Positions 36,573-45,247 of a stretch of DNA of 64,000 nt are shown one piece after another. Numbering within the stretch: position 1 is the first letter of the stretch; each line of letters starts with the position of its first letter. The notes beneath the pieces are model-generated. The model searched no databases, was not told the origin of the DNA, and worked only from the letters and a program-made list of their open reading frames with translations. The position numbers and the translations under genes are program-made. The stretch covers positions 1 to 64,000 of the forward strand of contig JAKAZZ010000002.1 in the NCBI GenBank assembly GCA_021826315.1, read 5' to 3'. This DNA is from Actinomycetes bacterium. GTDB lineage: Bacteria > Actinomycetota > Acidimicrobiia > Acidimicrobiales > Acidimicrobiaceae.

Positions 36573-37388
36573 ATGGATGTAGTCCTCATTCTCTTGGGCT
36601 TGCTAATGGGCGGAGCTCTAGGTGCATTGGGTGGTGGCGGTTCGATTTTGGCCGTTCCTATGCTCGTTTACATAGCTGGAGAGAGCGTCAAGATTGGAAC
36701 GGCAGCCTCTTTGGTTGCAGTTGGGTCTGCTGCGCTCGCGGGAGCGATCGGTCATTACTTTGGAGGGCGAGTAAGGGTGAGCCGTGGTCTCATCTTTGGC
36801 GTAATCGGCTCCGGCGGCTCAATTATCGGCTCTTTGCTTAATAAGCACATCAATCAATATGTGCTTTTGATTCTCTTTTCGGCGTTGATGTTCTTCGTCG
36901 CCTCAAGGATGGTTAGAGTCAACTCTCCAAGAGTTGCACAAGCTGCTACGGGTGAATTGGACGAATTAGCTCCTGTCGCTAACAGTGGTGTTTTGCCACT
37001 TGACCTGTCACCTAAGGCGATACTTAAGCTGGTACTCGCTGCAAGCGGAGTCGGTTTTCTTACAGGATTTTTTGGCGTCGGTGGCGGGTTTGTAGTGGTG
37101 CCAGCTCTGGTGCTGTTTCTCGGGTTCAAGATGGACGAAGCTATTGGAACGTCTCTTCTTGTCATCTCGGTCAACTCCGCGGTAGCACTGCTCTCTCGTC
37201 TCGGTCAAGCGCATATGGATTGGGGCGTAATCCTTTACTTTTCAGCCGGAGCATTTGCAGGGTCCCTCATAGGGTCACGGCTGATGGCGCGCCTTCAAGG
37301 CAAGGCTCTGAAGAATGCTTTTGTCGTTCTGCTGGTAGTTCTGGCTACCTACATGGCCGGTAACTCGATCTTCCATTTGGTGCACTAA
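36573..37388 (+). CDS. TauE/SafE-family sulfite or sulfoacetate exporter
   Basis: 271 residues with about eight membrane helices in two homologous halves, each marked by a glycine-rich repeat (GALGALGGGGSILAVPML and GFFGVGGGFVVVPAL). The family exports sulfite and other organosulfonates. Its place beside the persulfide dioxygenase supports sulfite as cargo. The ATG has AGGTGGG upstream. It ends at a terminator. Confidence 0.9.
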   Translation: MDVVLILLGLLMGGALGALGGGGSILAVPMLVYIAGESVKIGTAASLVAVGSAALAGAIGHYFGGRVRVSRGLIFGVIGSGGSIIGSLLNKHINQYVLLILFSALMFFVASRMVRVNSPRVAQAATGELDELAPVANSGVLPLDLSPKAILKLVLAASGVGFLTGFFGVGGGFVVVPALVLFLGFKMDEAIGTSLLVISVNSAVALLSRLGQAHMDWGVILYFSAGAFAGSLIGSRLMARLQGKALKNAFVVLLVVLATYMAGNSIFHLVH

Positions 37389-37402
37389 TCGGTGCATCAA
37401 TG

Positions 37403-37445
37403 GCGCCCGTAACCTCTCCAAACCGGGTTGCGGGCGCTTATATTT
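37403..37445 (+). terminator. Rho-independent terminator after the TauE/SafE gene
   Basis: GCGCCCG-T-AACC pairs with GGTT-G-CGGGCGC (one mismatch, short loop), followed by TTATATTTTT. The tail overlaps the stop of the convergent DUF167 gene. Confidence 0.85.
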
Positions 37446-37791
37446 TTAACGCAGTCCGCAGAGCCCTCTCTGCTTGATCCTTGCTGGTTCCGTCTATCGC
37501 GACTACCTTTGATCTCGAATGCTCCCCACTAGCTATTTCGATTCGTGCTGACTTGACTCCGAATACTTCACTGAACAGTGATATAACCGCTCGGTTGGCT
37601 CTGCCATCGACGGCGGGAGCAGCTATATCGACTTCAATTCCCCTAGTGCTCATGGCCTTTAGCCGACTCTTGCCCTTGGAAGTTGCGACATGGATCTTCA
37701 TGTGTACGTAGTTTTCGGTATCGGTGATCGCTTCTTTGATGAGGTCATCCACGTTGTTACTGTGCTCCGTTGGTACGTCTCGTGCGCTCAC
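37438..37791 (-). CDS. DUF167 (YggU-like) protein
   Basis: The ORF track merges this into a 268-residue frame, but only the last 117 residues are meaningful. The DUF167 domain starts at MKIHVATSKGKS and contains the diagnostic VDGRANRAV and IASGEHSRSKVV. GTG 37791 overlaps the stop of the upstream MFS gene as GTGA, giving a 117-residue product with about 31 residues before the domain. The family is small, widespread and without an established function. Confidence 0.82.
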   Translation of the reverse strand: MSARDVPTEHSNNVDDLIKEAITDTENYVHMKIHVATSKGKSRLKAMSTRGIEVDIAAPAVDGRANRAVISLFSEVFGVKSARIEIASGEHSRSKVVAIDGTSKDQAERALRTALKI

Positions 37792-39167
37792 GCTATTGCG
37801 CTTTTTATATGAGCGCGGATTTTTCCAGATGTCGCAATGGTAAGTATGAAGATGGCAGCCGACATGAAAGTTCCAATGAGTACGCCAGCACTCACCACGT
37901 GGGCCGCATGCATTGTAGAGGCGACGGATACGAAGGTTCCGACGACGCCTGTTCCTACTGCGATCCCAGTCGTATCGGCGAGGGCAATGGCCGATGTTGC
38001 TACCTCGGTCTCCTCGTCGGGCACGAAGTCGAGTGTGGCAACGGATATAGTTGCATAGACTCCTCCCATTCCTAAGCCGGTTATGGTCCATGACGATACG
38101 ACCAAGAGAGTGGAAAGATTGAATAAAATCGACGCCGCGGTACCAATCACGCCAACTAAGGCGACTAGCGACCCGACCCAAAGGATTAGGGAGCGACGAC
38201 TCTTGCGAGTGAATTTTGAATTTACCCACGAGCCGATGCTCCACGATATGGCTGCTGTCGTTAGCGTTGCTCCAGCGGCGGCTAATGAGAGATGTCGATC
38301 TTGAAACAGCAGTAACGGCAAAAGGCCATCGACGCCAAAGAAGGCGATATCGGTTACGAACCTAAAGATGATGAGCCATTTGAGCTGGCGAGCAACTCGT
38401 ATTGCTTCAAAGGGAATTAGCCCGTATCCACCTACCCCCGCCAAGATTAGTAGCGGAACCGCAAGCGCATAACTTATGGCTGTTACGTTGCCATTGGAAA
38501 GTCGTAGCGCGAGCGACAGTCCAACTGAGAGCAAGAGTGCGGCCAAAATTCTTTTAGTTGAACTTTGGATCTCCAATCTCGTTGGAGTAACGTATGGCTG
38601 ACTCTTGAGGGTATTCGCCGTGAGGATGGTAGAGATGATCGAAATTGGTAGTACGATCAGAAATGGAGCCTGCCACCCGAGACTCTGAGCTAAAAGTCCA
38701 GAGAGCGCGGGGGCAAAGAGCGACGGCAGCACCCAGGCGAGAGAAAAACCGAAGAAGATCTTTGGTCGTTCCTTTTCGTCGAATACGTCCTTGATGATCA
38801 CGTATCCGATTGAACCAAATGTTCCACCTCCTATGGATTGAACTATTCGTGCAAGTAGGAGCATGGTTATAGACGGACTTATTGCAACAAGCACTATTCC
38901 GATTTGAAAGAGTAATATTCCAGAAAGCGCAGCCCTTTTTTGGCCGAACCGCCTCGAGGCTTCTCCGAGTGCTACGATCCCGAGTACCTCTCCTCCTAGG
39001 TAGAGGCTTAAGATGAGGGGCAAAAGGGTAGTAGTGTGAAAGTGCTTACCGATTGCCGCAAGGTCTGCGGTTGTGGCTAAGTTTTCAAATGCAATCGTAG
39101 ACACAACTGCAATTAGGGAGACGCGAAGTAAGGACTTATCGCGTTTGGAGTACAATTGGCTGCTCAT
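37788..39167 (-). CDS. MFS drug/metabolite exporter
   Basis: 459 residues with 12 to 14 membrane helices. The motif-A-like loop is GEASRRFGQKRAALSG and motif C-like glycine spacing follows, so an exporter of the DHA group is likely. The ATG at 39167 has AAGAG upstream. It is followed without gap by the DUF167 gene. A second MFS gene lies upstream on the same strand, and a perfect stem-loop separates them. Substrate unknown. Confidence 0.85.
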   Translation of the reverse strand: MSSQLYSKRDKSLLRVSLIAVVSTIAFENLATTADLAAIGKHFHTTTLLPLILSLYLGGEVLGIVALGEASRRFGQKRAALSGILLFQIGIVLVAISPSITMLLLARIVQSIGGGTFGSIGYVIIKDVFDEKERPKIFFGFSLAWVLPSLFAPALSGLLAQSLGWQAPFLIVLPISIISTILTANTLKSQPYVTPTRLEIQSSTKRILAALLLSVGLSLALRLSNGNVTAISYALAVPLLILAGVGGYGLIPFEAIRVARQLKWLIIFRFVTDIAFFGVDGLLPLLLFQDRHLSLAAAGATLTTAAISWSIGSWVNSKFTRKSRRSLILWVGSLVALVGVIGTAASILFNLSTLLVVSSWTITGLGMGGVYATISVATLDFVPDEETEVATSAIALADTTGIAVGTGVVGTFVSVASTMHAAHVVSAGVLIGTFMSAAIFILTIATSGKIRAHIKSAIA

Positions 39168-39310
39168 AAAGACTCTTCAACTTCTTGATCGGCGCAATTG
39201 AGCCGGATTGGTAGGGGACTATTCCTCAACGTTTCACACCCCGATTAGTCGACCCTTTGAAATGTCAGAGGATGAGGCGTGGTTGTGAAAATCCCTCTCT
39301 TCACTCTAAC

Positions 39311-39351
39311 ACGAAGACCAATTGACCTAGTTGGGGTCAATTGGTCTTCGT
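39311..39351. terminator. Perfect 16-bp stem-loop at the end of the second MFS gene
   Basis: ACGAAGACCAATTGAC (39311-39326) and GTCAATTGGTCTTCGT (39336-39351) pair completely with a 9-base loop. The right arm encodes the last residues of the MFS protein. No T-tract follows on either strand, so it may be an mRNA-stabilising hairpin or factor-dependent terminator rather than an intrinsic one. Confidence 0.5.
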
Positions 39352-40568
39352 CCCGATACGTCATACTTTGTAAATCCCGTAAGGCGCATCGCCAAAAAGG
39401 CAGTAAAAACAATGCACGCTATCCCGCCAGAGACCACGGCGAATGTCGTTCCACCTATCGATCCCGCAATTCCGGACTCTAAATCTCCCAGGCGAGGTCC
39501 ACCGGTCACGACCAAGATCTGAACCGCGTTTAATCGCCCCAGGGTCTCCTTAGGTGCCGAGTATTGCAAGAGGGAGTTTCGGAGAATCGCTGAATTTACG
39601 TCACTGTAGCCAGCTAGGGCGAGCATCATGAGCGCCAGGGCGATTTGATGGGTGATCCCAAAGAGTGCAATTGCAAGTCCCCACACACAGACGTTTATCT
39701 CTATCGAAAGCCCTAGTCGTCCTATGGATGCTAGCCATCCAGACGAGAGAGCTGCCACCATCGAACCTCCACCTAGGGCGGCGTACATATATCCAAGGAG
39801 GGCGGGTCCTCCATGAAACTGATGGATCGCGAGTGCTGGAAACAACGCTCTTGGCATCCCGAAGACCATGGCAATTAGGTCGACCGTGTAGATGCCAAGG
39901 AGTGAATGGCTCGCCTTTACTGCACTGTATCCATCTTTGAGTCTGGTTCGACGTTGTGAATTTGATTGCTCTGGTGGCAGAGGTTTGAGGACGAGCGTAA
40001 TTGCCAATCCTACAAAGAAAGAGGCGGTATCGATGAAAAATGCTAATGAAACTCCACCTTTAGCAATTATGATTCCGGCAATTGCTGGTCCAGTAATTGC
40101 GCCAATTTGAAACATAAGCTGCCGTAAAGCTGCTGCTGCCGTTATTAGGTGATCGCCAACAATGCCAGTAACCGTTGCATTTTGAGATGCTCTTACCAGC
40201 GATGATGCGCCTGCTATGAGCGCTGGAAAGAGGTAAAGAGGCCACAATATGACTTTTGCGCGTGAGATATCGACAACCGTGCCGATCGACAGAAGCCCCG
40301 ATAATAAATAGCCACCGAGCATTAGTTTGCGCCTATCAAGGTGGTCCACTAGCCCTCCGCCAAATATAGATACAAGCGCCAGTGGCAGTAGTTGAGCTAC
40401 GCTTACTGCTCCGACCTGAAATGATGAACCCGTGATGTGGTAAACCTCGTACGCAACACCTACTGCGCTTAATTGATCACCAAAGTTGGAGACGAGCTGC
40501 GATGAAAACATCTTTCGGAATTGACTGCTCTCCCTTATCGGGCGTAGGTCGATTAAATAACGCTTCAC
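39327..40568 (-). CDS. MFS transporter (EntS/MFS_3 type)
   Basis: 413 residues, about 12 helices. The N-terminal LISSQLVSNFGDQLSAVGVAYEVY pattern and the loop GGLVDHLDRRKLML are typical of the EntS-like MFS_3 group that exports siderophores or drugs. ATG at 40568. The upstream 155 bases to the FAD-oxidase gene are A+T-rich and divergent. No siderophore gene lies nearby, so the cargo is open. Confidence 0.85.
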   Translation of the reverse strand: MKRYLIDLRPIRESSQFRKMFSSQLVSNFGDQLSAVGVAYEVYHITGSSFQVGAVSVAQLLPLALVSIFGGGLVDHLDRRKLMLGGYLLSGLLSIGTVVDISRAKVILWPLYLFPALIAGASSLVRASQNATVTGIVGDHLITAAAALRQLMFQIGAITGPAIAGIIIAKGGVSLAFFIDTASFFVGLAITLVLKPLPPEQSNSQRRTRLKDGYSAVKASHSLLGIYTVDLIAMVFGMPRALFPALAIHQFHGGPALLGYMYAALGGGSMVAALSSGWLASIGRLGLSIEINVCVWGLAIALFGITHQIALALMMLALAGYSDVNSAILRNSLLQYSAPKETLGRLNAVQILVVTGGPRLGDLESGIAGSIGGTTFAVVSGGIACIVFTAFLAMRLTGFTKYDVSGRRPIDPN

Positions 40569-40723
40569 TCAGAAATCTCGATTCTGGGTCTCGATGAAAT
40601 TTGGCCGTCGAAGGTATGTAAATAGGAAATATCGTTAGGAACTGGCATTTTAATTTAATTGATTTGAATGTTTTTCATCTGAATGTGGTTTTTTTGTGTC
40701 GTAATATCGTTTAATTAGCTCTC

Positions 40724-42106
40724 ATGATCCACAACCTTGAAATAGCGAAAGTCATCTCTTTGGAAACTAAATCGAGCAGTCATTTCGTCGACTCGTTGAA
40801 AGAGACGATACCCGAGGTACTCGTGGATGACCCCGACGTTGTTCGGGCATGCAACGTTGATTGGACCGGCAAAGTTGTTGGCGGTGCTCACTTTTTGCTA
40901 AGGCCCTCGTCCTCCGCGCAGCTCGAATTGATCTTAATGTTAGCCAATCGCCTTCGGACTCCGATTCACATTCAGGGGGGGAACACATCTTTGGTTGGCG
41001 GTGCGACGCCTGTTAATTCTGACTTCATCCTAACCACCTCTAAATTGAAGCGGATCCGTCACTTCGATAGTCAATTGGGTAGGGTCACCTGTGAGGCTGG
41101 GGTGACGCTAGGCGAACTATCTGAGTACCTCAGGGGAACCGGGTATCACTTTGGCGTTGATCTTGCTTCTCGTGAAAGTGCTACGGTCGGGGGAATGATT
41201 TCGACCAACGCAGGAGGAATTCACTTTATTCGACACGGTGGATTCCGCGATCAGGTTGTTTCACTTGACCTAGTGACGCCGGCGTTCGGATTGATCTCTG
41301 CCTCTTCAAAGTATCTAAAGGACAATACCGGCATTGACGTTGGCCGAATCGCAATTGGAGCAGAGGGAACCATCGGCGTTGTCACAAGTGCAACTCTCAG
41401 GTTGATCCCTAACTCCGCCTCGAGCTATACGGTACTCTTCGGTGTTGACACCTTTAGCGATGCGCTTGAAAAGCTTCGCTTTGCGCGGCAATTCGCGACG
41501 CTTTCCGTCGCCGAGTTCTTTACCTACGATGGCGTTGTTCTCGTCGAAGAGGCAATTGGCGCGAGAGTTCCATTTCGATCCCGCTATTACCTTCTTTTCC
41601 AATTCGATGGTGGCCATCTCATGGAGCAGGAGCTTTCAGATGCATTTCGAAATATTGAAGGAAACGTAGCGGTCGCATCGGACGCAGTTAGCGCCAAGAA
41701 GTTATGGGCCCTTCGCGAGCACCATACTCTTGCGATATCGACTCTTGGAAAGGTCGATAAGTACGATGTTTCATTTGAACTTGGCCAAATTGAAGAGTTT
41801 TGGAGCAGTGCGAACAAGCGGCTTGAGTCCCTTACCTCTAGCGCAAAGGCTTATATCTTTGGTCATTTGGGCGATGGAAACGTCCACTTGAATGTCGTTT
41901 CGAGACTATCGAGTGCTGTAGTTGACGAAGCCATTATTGGCCTTACCCTTGAAATGGGCGGTTCCATCTCGGCTGAGCACGGAATTGGGACCCTAAAGAG
42001 TGGTTATCTCTCTAGGGCGAAAAACGATGCGCAGTTGCAGGCGATGCGAGCAATTAAGGCTACCTTTGATCCAAACGGAATCTTAAACCCGGGCGTGATT
42101 TTTTAA
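40724..42106 (+). CDS. FAD-linked oxidase, GlcD/D-lactate dehydrogenase-like
   Basis: 460 residues. The FAD-binding PCMH domain (about 50-230) has IQGGNTSLVGGATP, GMISTNAGGIHFIRHGG and EGTIGVVTSATLRL. The C-terminal oxidase domain carries HLGDGNVHLNV and EHGIGTLKSGYL, with the terminal DPNGILNPG. It oxidises a 2-hydroxy acid such as glycolate or D-lactate; which one is not visible. No clear Shine-Dalgarno at ATG 40724. It is convergent with uvrA, 28 bases apart, with no terminator seen. Confidence 0.88.
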   Translation: MIHNLEIAKVISLETKSSSHFVDSLKETIPEVLVDDPDVVRACNVDWTGKVVGGAHFLLRPSSSAQLELILMLANRLRTPIHIQGGNTSLVGGATPVNSDFILTTSKLKRIRHFDSQLGRVTCEAGVTLGELSEYLRGTGYHFGVDLASRESATVGGMISTNAGGIHFIRHGGFRDQVVSLDLVTPAFGLISASSKYLKDNTGIDVGRIAIGAEGTIGVVTSATLRLIPNSASSYTVLFGVDTFSDALEKLRFARQFATLSVAEFFTYDGVVLVEEAIGARVPFRSRYYLLFQFDGGHLMEQELSDAFRNIEGNVAVASDAVSAKKLWALREHHTLAISTLGKVDKYDVSFELGQIEEFWSSANKRLESLTSSAKAYIFGHLGDGNVHLNVVSRLSSAVVDEAIIGLTLEMGGSISAEHGIGTLKSGYLSRAKNDAQLQAMRAIKATFDPNGILNPGVIF

Positions 42107-42134
42107 GTAAGTTAGAGCCCTTGCCAGCTTGCAG

Positions 42135-44981
42135 TTAATACTTCTTTGCGAGTAGCTCAACTAGGAAGTGCCCCGTATGGCTCTCTTGGTTCTTCGAAAG
42201 CTCAAGAGGAGTTCCAACACCAACGAGGCGTCCACCTTTGTCCCCTCCTTCTGGGCCAAGGTCGATCAAGTAGTCGGATGACTTTATGACGTCGAGGTTA
42301 TGTTCGATGGTAAGGACTGTGTTGCCGTTATCGACTAGACGCTGAAGTACGGTGAGAAGGCGTCGCACATCCTCGAAGTGCAAGCCTGTGGTTGGTTCGT
42401 CGAGAATGTAGAAGGTGTGCCCCGTTGGTCTCTTTGCGAGCTCGCTTGCGAGTTTGACTCTTTGTGCCTCACCGCCCGATAGCGTCGTAGCGGGTTGCCC
42501 CAACTTTATATAACCAAGGCCAACTTCGGAGAGAGTTGATAGGTGGCGTTCAATGGCGGGGATCGCCTTGAAGAAGGTAAGGGCCTCGTCAACTGGCATA
42601 TCAAGCACTTGTGCTATGTTCTTGCCTCGGTATTCAATTTCGAGCGTGTCCCGGTTATATCGACTACCTTTGCACGCCTCACAGGGTACATAGACGTCTG
42701 GAAGAAAGTTCATCTCGATACGTAGAGTTCCATCACCGCTACAGGTCTCGCAACGACCGCCTCGGATATTGAATGAGAAGCGTCCCTGTTCATAACCTCT
42801 GACTCTTGACTCGGGAGTGCCTGCGAATAGCGCTCGGATTTTGTCGAAGACCCCGGTATAGGTGGCAGGATTGGAACGCGGAGTACGACCTATGGGCGAT
42901 TGATCGATGTCTACGACTTTATCGATGTTCTCCATGCCAATTATCGCCTTATGCCTTGCGGGTGGCGTCTTTGATCGGTATATCTTCTGCATCAATGCAT
43001 TACGAAGGATGTCATTTACGAGGGTTGACTTCCCCGAGCCCGACACTCCAGTGACGGTGACGAATAGGCCGAGTGGTATATCTACGTCGACCGCTTTGAG
43101 GTTGTTCGCGATCGCACCTTTGATAGAGATAGATTTTTCACCTACGAAGCGAGGTTCTCGAATAGGCGCGACGTGACGCCTTCCGGCGAGATAGTCGCCC
43201 GTGATCGACTCGGGTGAAGCAATGATGTCATCTACACTGCCTTCGCCGACGACGCGACCTCCATGGATACCAGCTCCGGGACCGATGTCAACAACATAAT
43301 CTGCGGCACGAATTGTATCTTCATCGTGTTCAACGACGATTACCGAATTATCGAGGTCGCGTAAGCGTTCGAGTGTTTTGATGAGGCGCTGATTGTCGCG
43401 TTGATGCAGTCCGATTGAAGGTTCGTCTAGGACGTAAAGAACTCCGGTAAGCCCCGATCCAATCTGCGATGCCAAACGAATTCTCTGCGCCTCTCCACCC
43501 GAGAGGGTATTGGCAGAACGATCTAGCGTGAGGTAGTCCAATCCAACGTCTATGAGAAAGCGAAGTCGAGCACTTACCTCTCGCAGAATTGGGTGAGCGA
43601 TAATGGTGTCTCGATCGTCGAACTTGATCTCGGACATTGTATCCATGCAGTTGGCGATCGAAAGAGATGAGATGTGCGCTATTGAATGGTTTCCAACAAG
43701 CACTGCGAGCGACTCGGCCTTCAGACGATGCCCTCCGCAGGTAGAACATGCGATATCGCTCATGTACTGGCGTACTTGCTCGCGCGCCCCCTCGGAGGTT
43801 GATGTCTCATATCGCCGCCGTAGCCAGGGGATTACCCCTTCCCACTTCATGCTTACTTCGCCGCGAGAGTAACGCGACGAAAGGTTGACCTTGAGTTTGG
43901 TGGACTTTTCGCCGCTCAGGATTTCATTCCGAGCTTTTTCAGGAAGATCTTGGAATGGCGTCCTGAGGTCAAACCCCATCTTGGCTGCCAATGCTTCGAG
44001 GCCAGAGAGATAGAAGTCGCTCTTCATGGAAGCCCAAGGCGCAATGGCTCCCTGAAGTACGGAAAGGGTTGGATCTGGGATAACTAGGTCTTTATCGACT
44101 TCGACGGTTACACCTAAACCATCGCACGCATCACATGCTCCATACGGAGAGTTGAAGGAGAAGTTTCTTGGCGCGAGTTCCGAGAAGCTGATACCACAGT
44201 TGTTACATGCCAGGAGTTCCGAAAACACAACTTCAATCTCTTCGGTCTGTTCACCATTTGGTAGCAGAATTACTTTGAGACGGCGGTTTCCAAGTTCGAG
44301 TGCGCTCTCTACCGAGTCGGTAAGGCGTGATTCGATGCCTTCGCGGCGGGTGAGGCGGTCGACGACTACGTCGATGTGGTGGTTCTCATAGCGATTGAGG
44401 TCAAAGTGAGTAGCTTGGGCTACGTCTATAATTTCGCCGTCTACTCGTGCTCTAGAGTAACCCTTACGTGCTACTTCGTGAAGGAGGGTGGCAAATTCGC
44501 CCTTTCTTCCCTCGACCAGAGGTGCCATGACCATAAACCGCCCGCCCTCGTCGATCTCCATGAGGCGATCGACGATCTGCTGTACGCTTTGACGCTCTAC
44601 CTTTTCGCCACAGACGTGGCAATACTGCGTACCTACGCGAGCAAATAGCAGGCGTAGGTAGTCGTTGATTTCGGTAACCGTTCCGACGGTGGAGCGAGGA
44701 TTTCGTGGTGCAGACTTTTGATCGATCGAGATCGAGGGCGATAAGCCTTCTATCGACTCAACATCGGGCTTATCGAGTTGGCCGAGAAATTGTCTTGCGT
44801 AGGAAGATAGAGATTCGAGGTACCTTCGCTGGCCTTCTGCGAATATGGTGTCAAAGGCTAGCGACGATTTGCCCGAGCCAGAGAGGCCGGTAAATACGAC
44901 AAGCTTGTTCCTGGGCACTGAAAGGTGGACGTCTTTCAGGTTGTGTTCTTTTGCACCTTTTACGATTAGCTTTTCGGACAC
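42135..44981 (-). CDS. uvrA: Excinuclease ABC subunit A
   Basis: Damage-recognition ATPase dimer of nucleotide excision repair. Two ABC modules have Walker A GLSGSGKSS and GVSGSGKST, and signatures NTLSGGEAQR and TTLSGGEAQR. Zinc-binding pairs are visible in CNNCG with CDACDG, and in CETCSGDG with CEACKGSR. The ORF-track start at 45086 adds 35 residues unlike UvrA; GTG 44981 (VSEKLIVKGAKEHNLKD) gives the normal 948. No strong ribosome site. Divergent from uvrC over about 266 bases; I see no LexA box there. Confidence 0.96.
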   Translation of the reverse strand: MSEKLIVKGAKEHNLKDVHLSVPRNKLVVFTGLSGSGKSSLAFDTIFAEGQRRYLESLSSYARQFLGQLDKPDVESIEGLSPSISIDQKSAPRNPRSTVGTVTEINDYLRLLFARVGTQYCHVCGEKVERQSVQQIVDRLMEIDEGGRFMVMAPLVEGRKGEFATLLHEVARKGYSRARVDGEIIDVAQATHFDLNRYENHHIDVVVDRLTRREGIESRLTDSVESALELGNRRLKVILLPNGEQTEEIEVVFSELLACNNCGISFSELAPRNFSFNSPYGACDACDGLGVTVEVDKDLVIPDPTLSVLQGAIAPWASMKSDFYLSGLEALAAKMGFDLRTPFQDLPEKARNEILSGEKSTKLKVNLSSRYSRGEVSMKWEGVIPWLRRRYETSTSEGAREQVRQYMSDIACSTCGGHRLKAESLAVLVGNHSIAHISSLSIANCMDTMSEIKFDDRDTIIAHPILREVSARLRFLIDVGLDYLTLDRSANTLSGGEAQRIRLASQIGSGLTGVLYVLDEPSIGLHQRDNQRLIKTLERLRDLDNSVIVVEHDEDTIRAADYVVDIGPGAGIHGGRVVGEGSVDDIIASPESITGDYLAGRRHVAPIREPRFVGEKSISIKGAIANNLKAVDVDIPLGLFVTVTGVSGSGKSTLVNDILRNALMQKIYRSKTPPARHKAIIGMENIDKVVDIDQSPIGRTPRSNPATYTGVFDKIRALFAGTPESRVRGYEQGRFSFNIRGGRCETCSGDGTLRIEMNFLPDVYVPCEACKGSRYNRDTLEIEYRGKNIAQVLDMPVDEALTFFKAIPAIERHLSTLSEVGLGYIKLGQPATTLSGGEAQRVKLASELAKRPTGHTFYILDEPTTGLHFEDVRRLLTVLQRLVDNGNTVLTIEHNLDVIKSSDYLIDLGPEGGDKGGRLVGVGTPLELSKNQESHTGHFLVELLAKKY

Positions 44982-45247
44982 GACGGAGATCGATCTTTCA
45001 GAGGAATGACAGCAATTAGAGCCCAAAGGATCTCTAAAGTATGGAACAACTAAATATAGCCCTAATGCTATTCCCAATGGCGACAAGACCTCTCGATTGG
45101 GTGTAGCGGAAGGGTTGGTTGCATAGCCTGAACTGATGCATTTTTCTGCTCAACTTCGTGCTGAAGCGATCTAAAGGGCAACTCACTGTAGGTTTAGCGT
45201 TAGTCTCATCTGCAGGCGATCAGTTGATATTGGGTTAGGAGGTAGCG

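Noticed and set aside
37438-38244. 268-residue minus-strand ORF
   Set aside because: Its first 150 residues are an alternative frame of the MFS gene with biased Arg-rich composition; only the C-terminal DUF167 part is real.
42135-45086. 983-residue version of UvrA
   Set aside because: The 35 extra N-terminal residues do not resemble UvrA and extend into the uvrC promoter region. GTG 44981 fits the family.
44982-45247. LexA/SOS box between uvrA and uvrC
   Set aside because: No CGAAC-N4-GTTCG-like site was found. The divergent promoters may be constitutive or use another damage signal.
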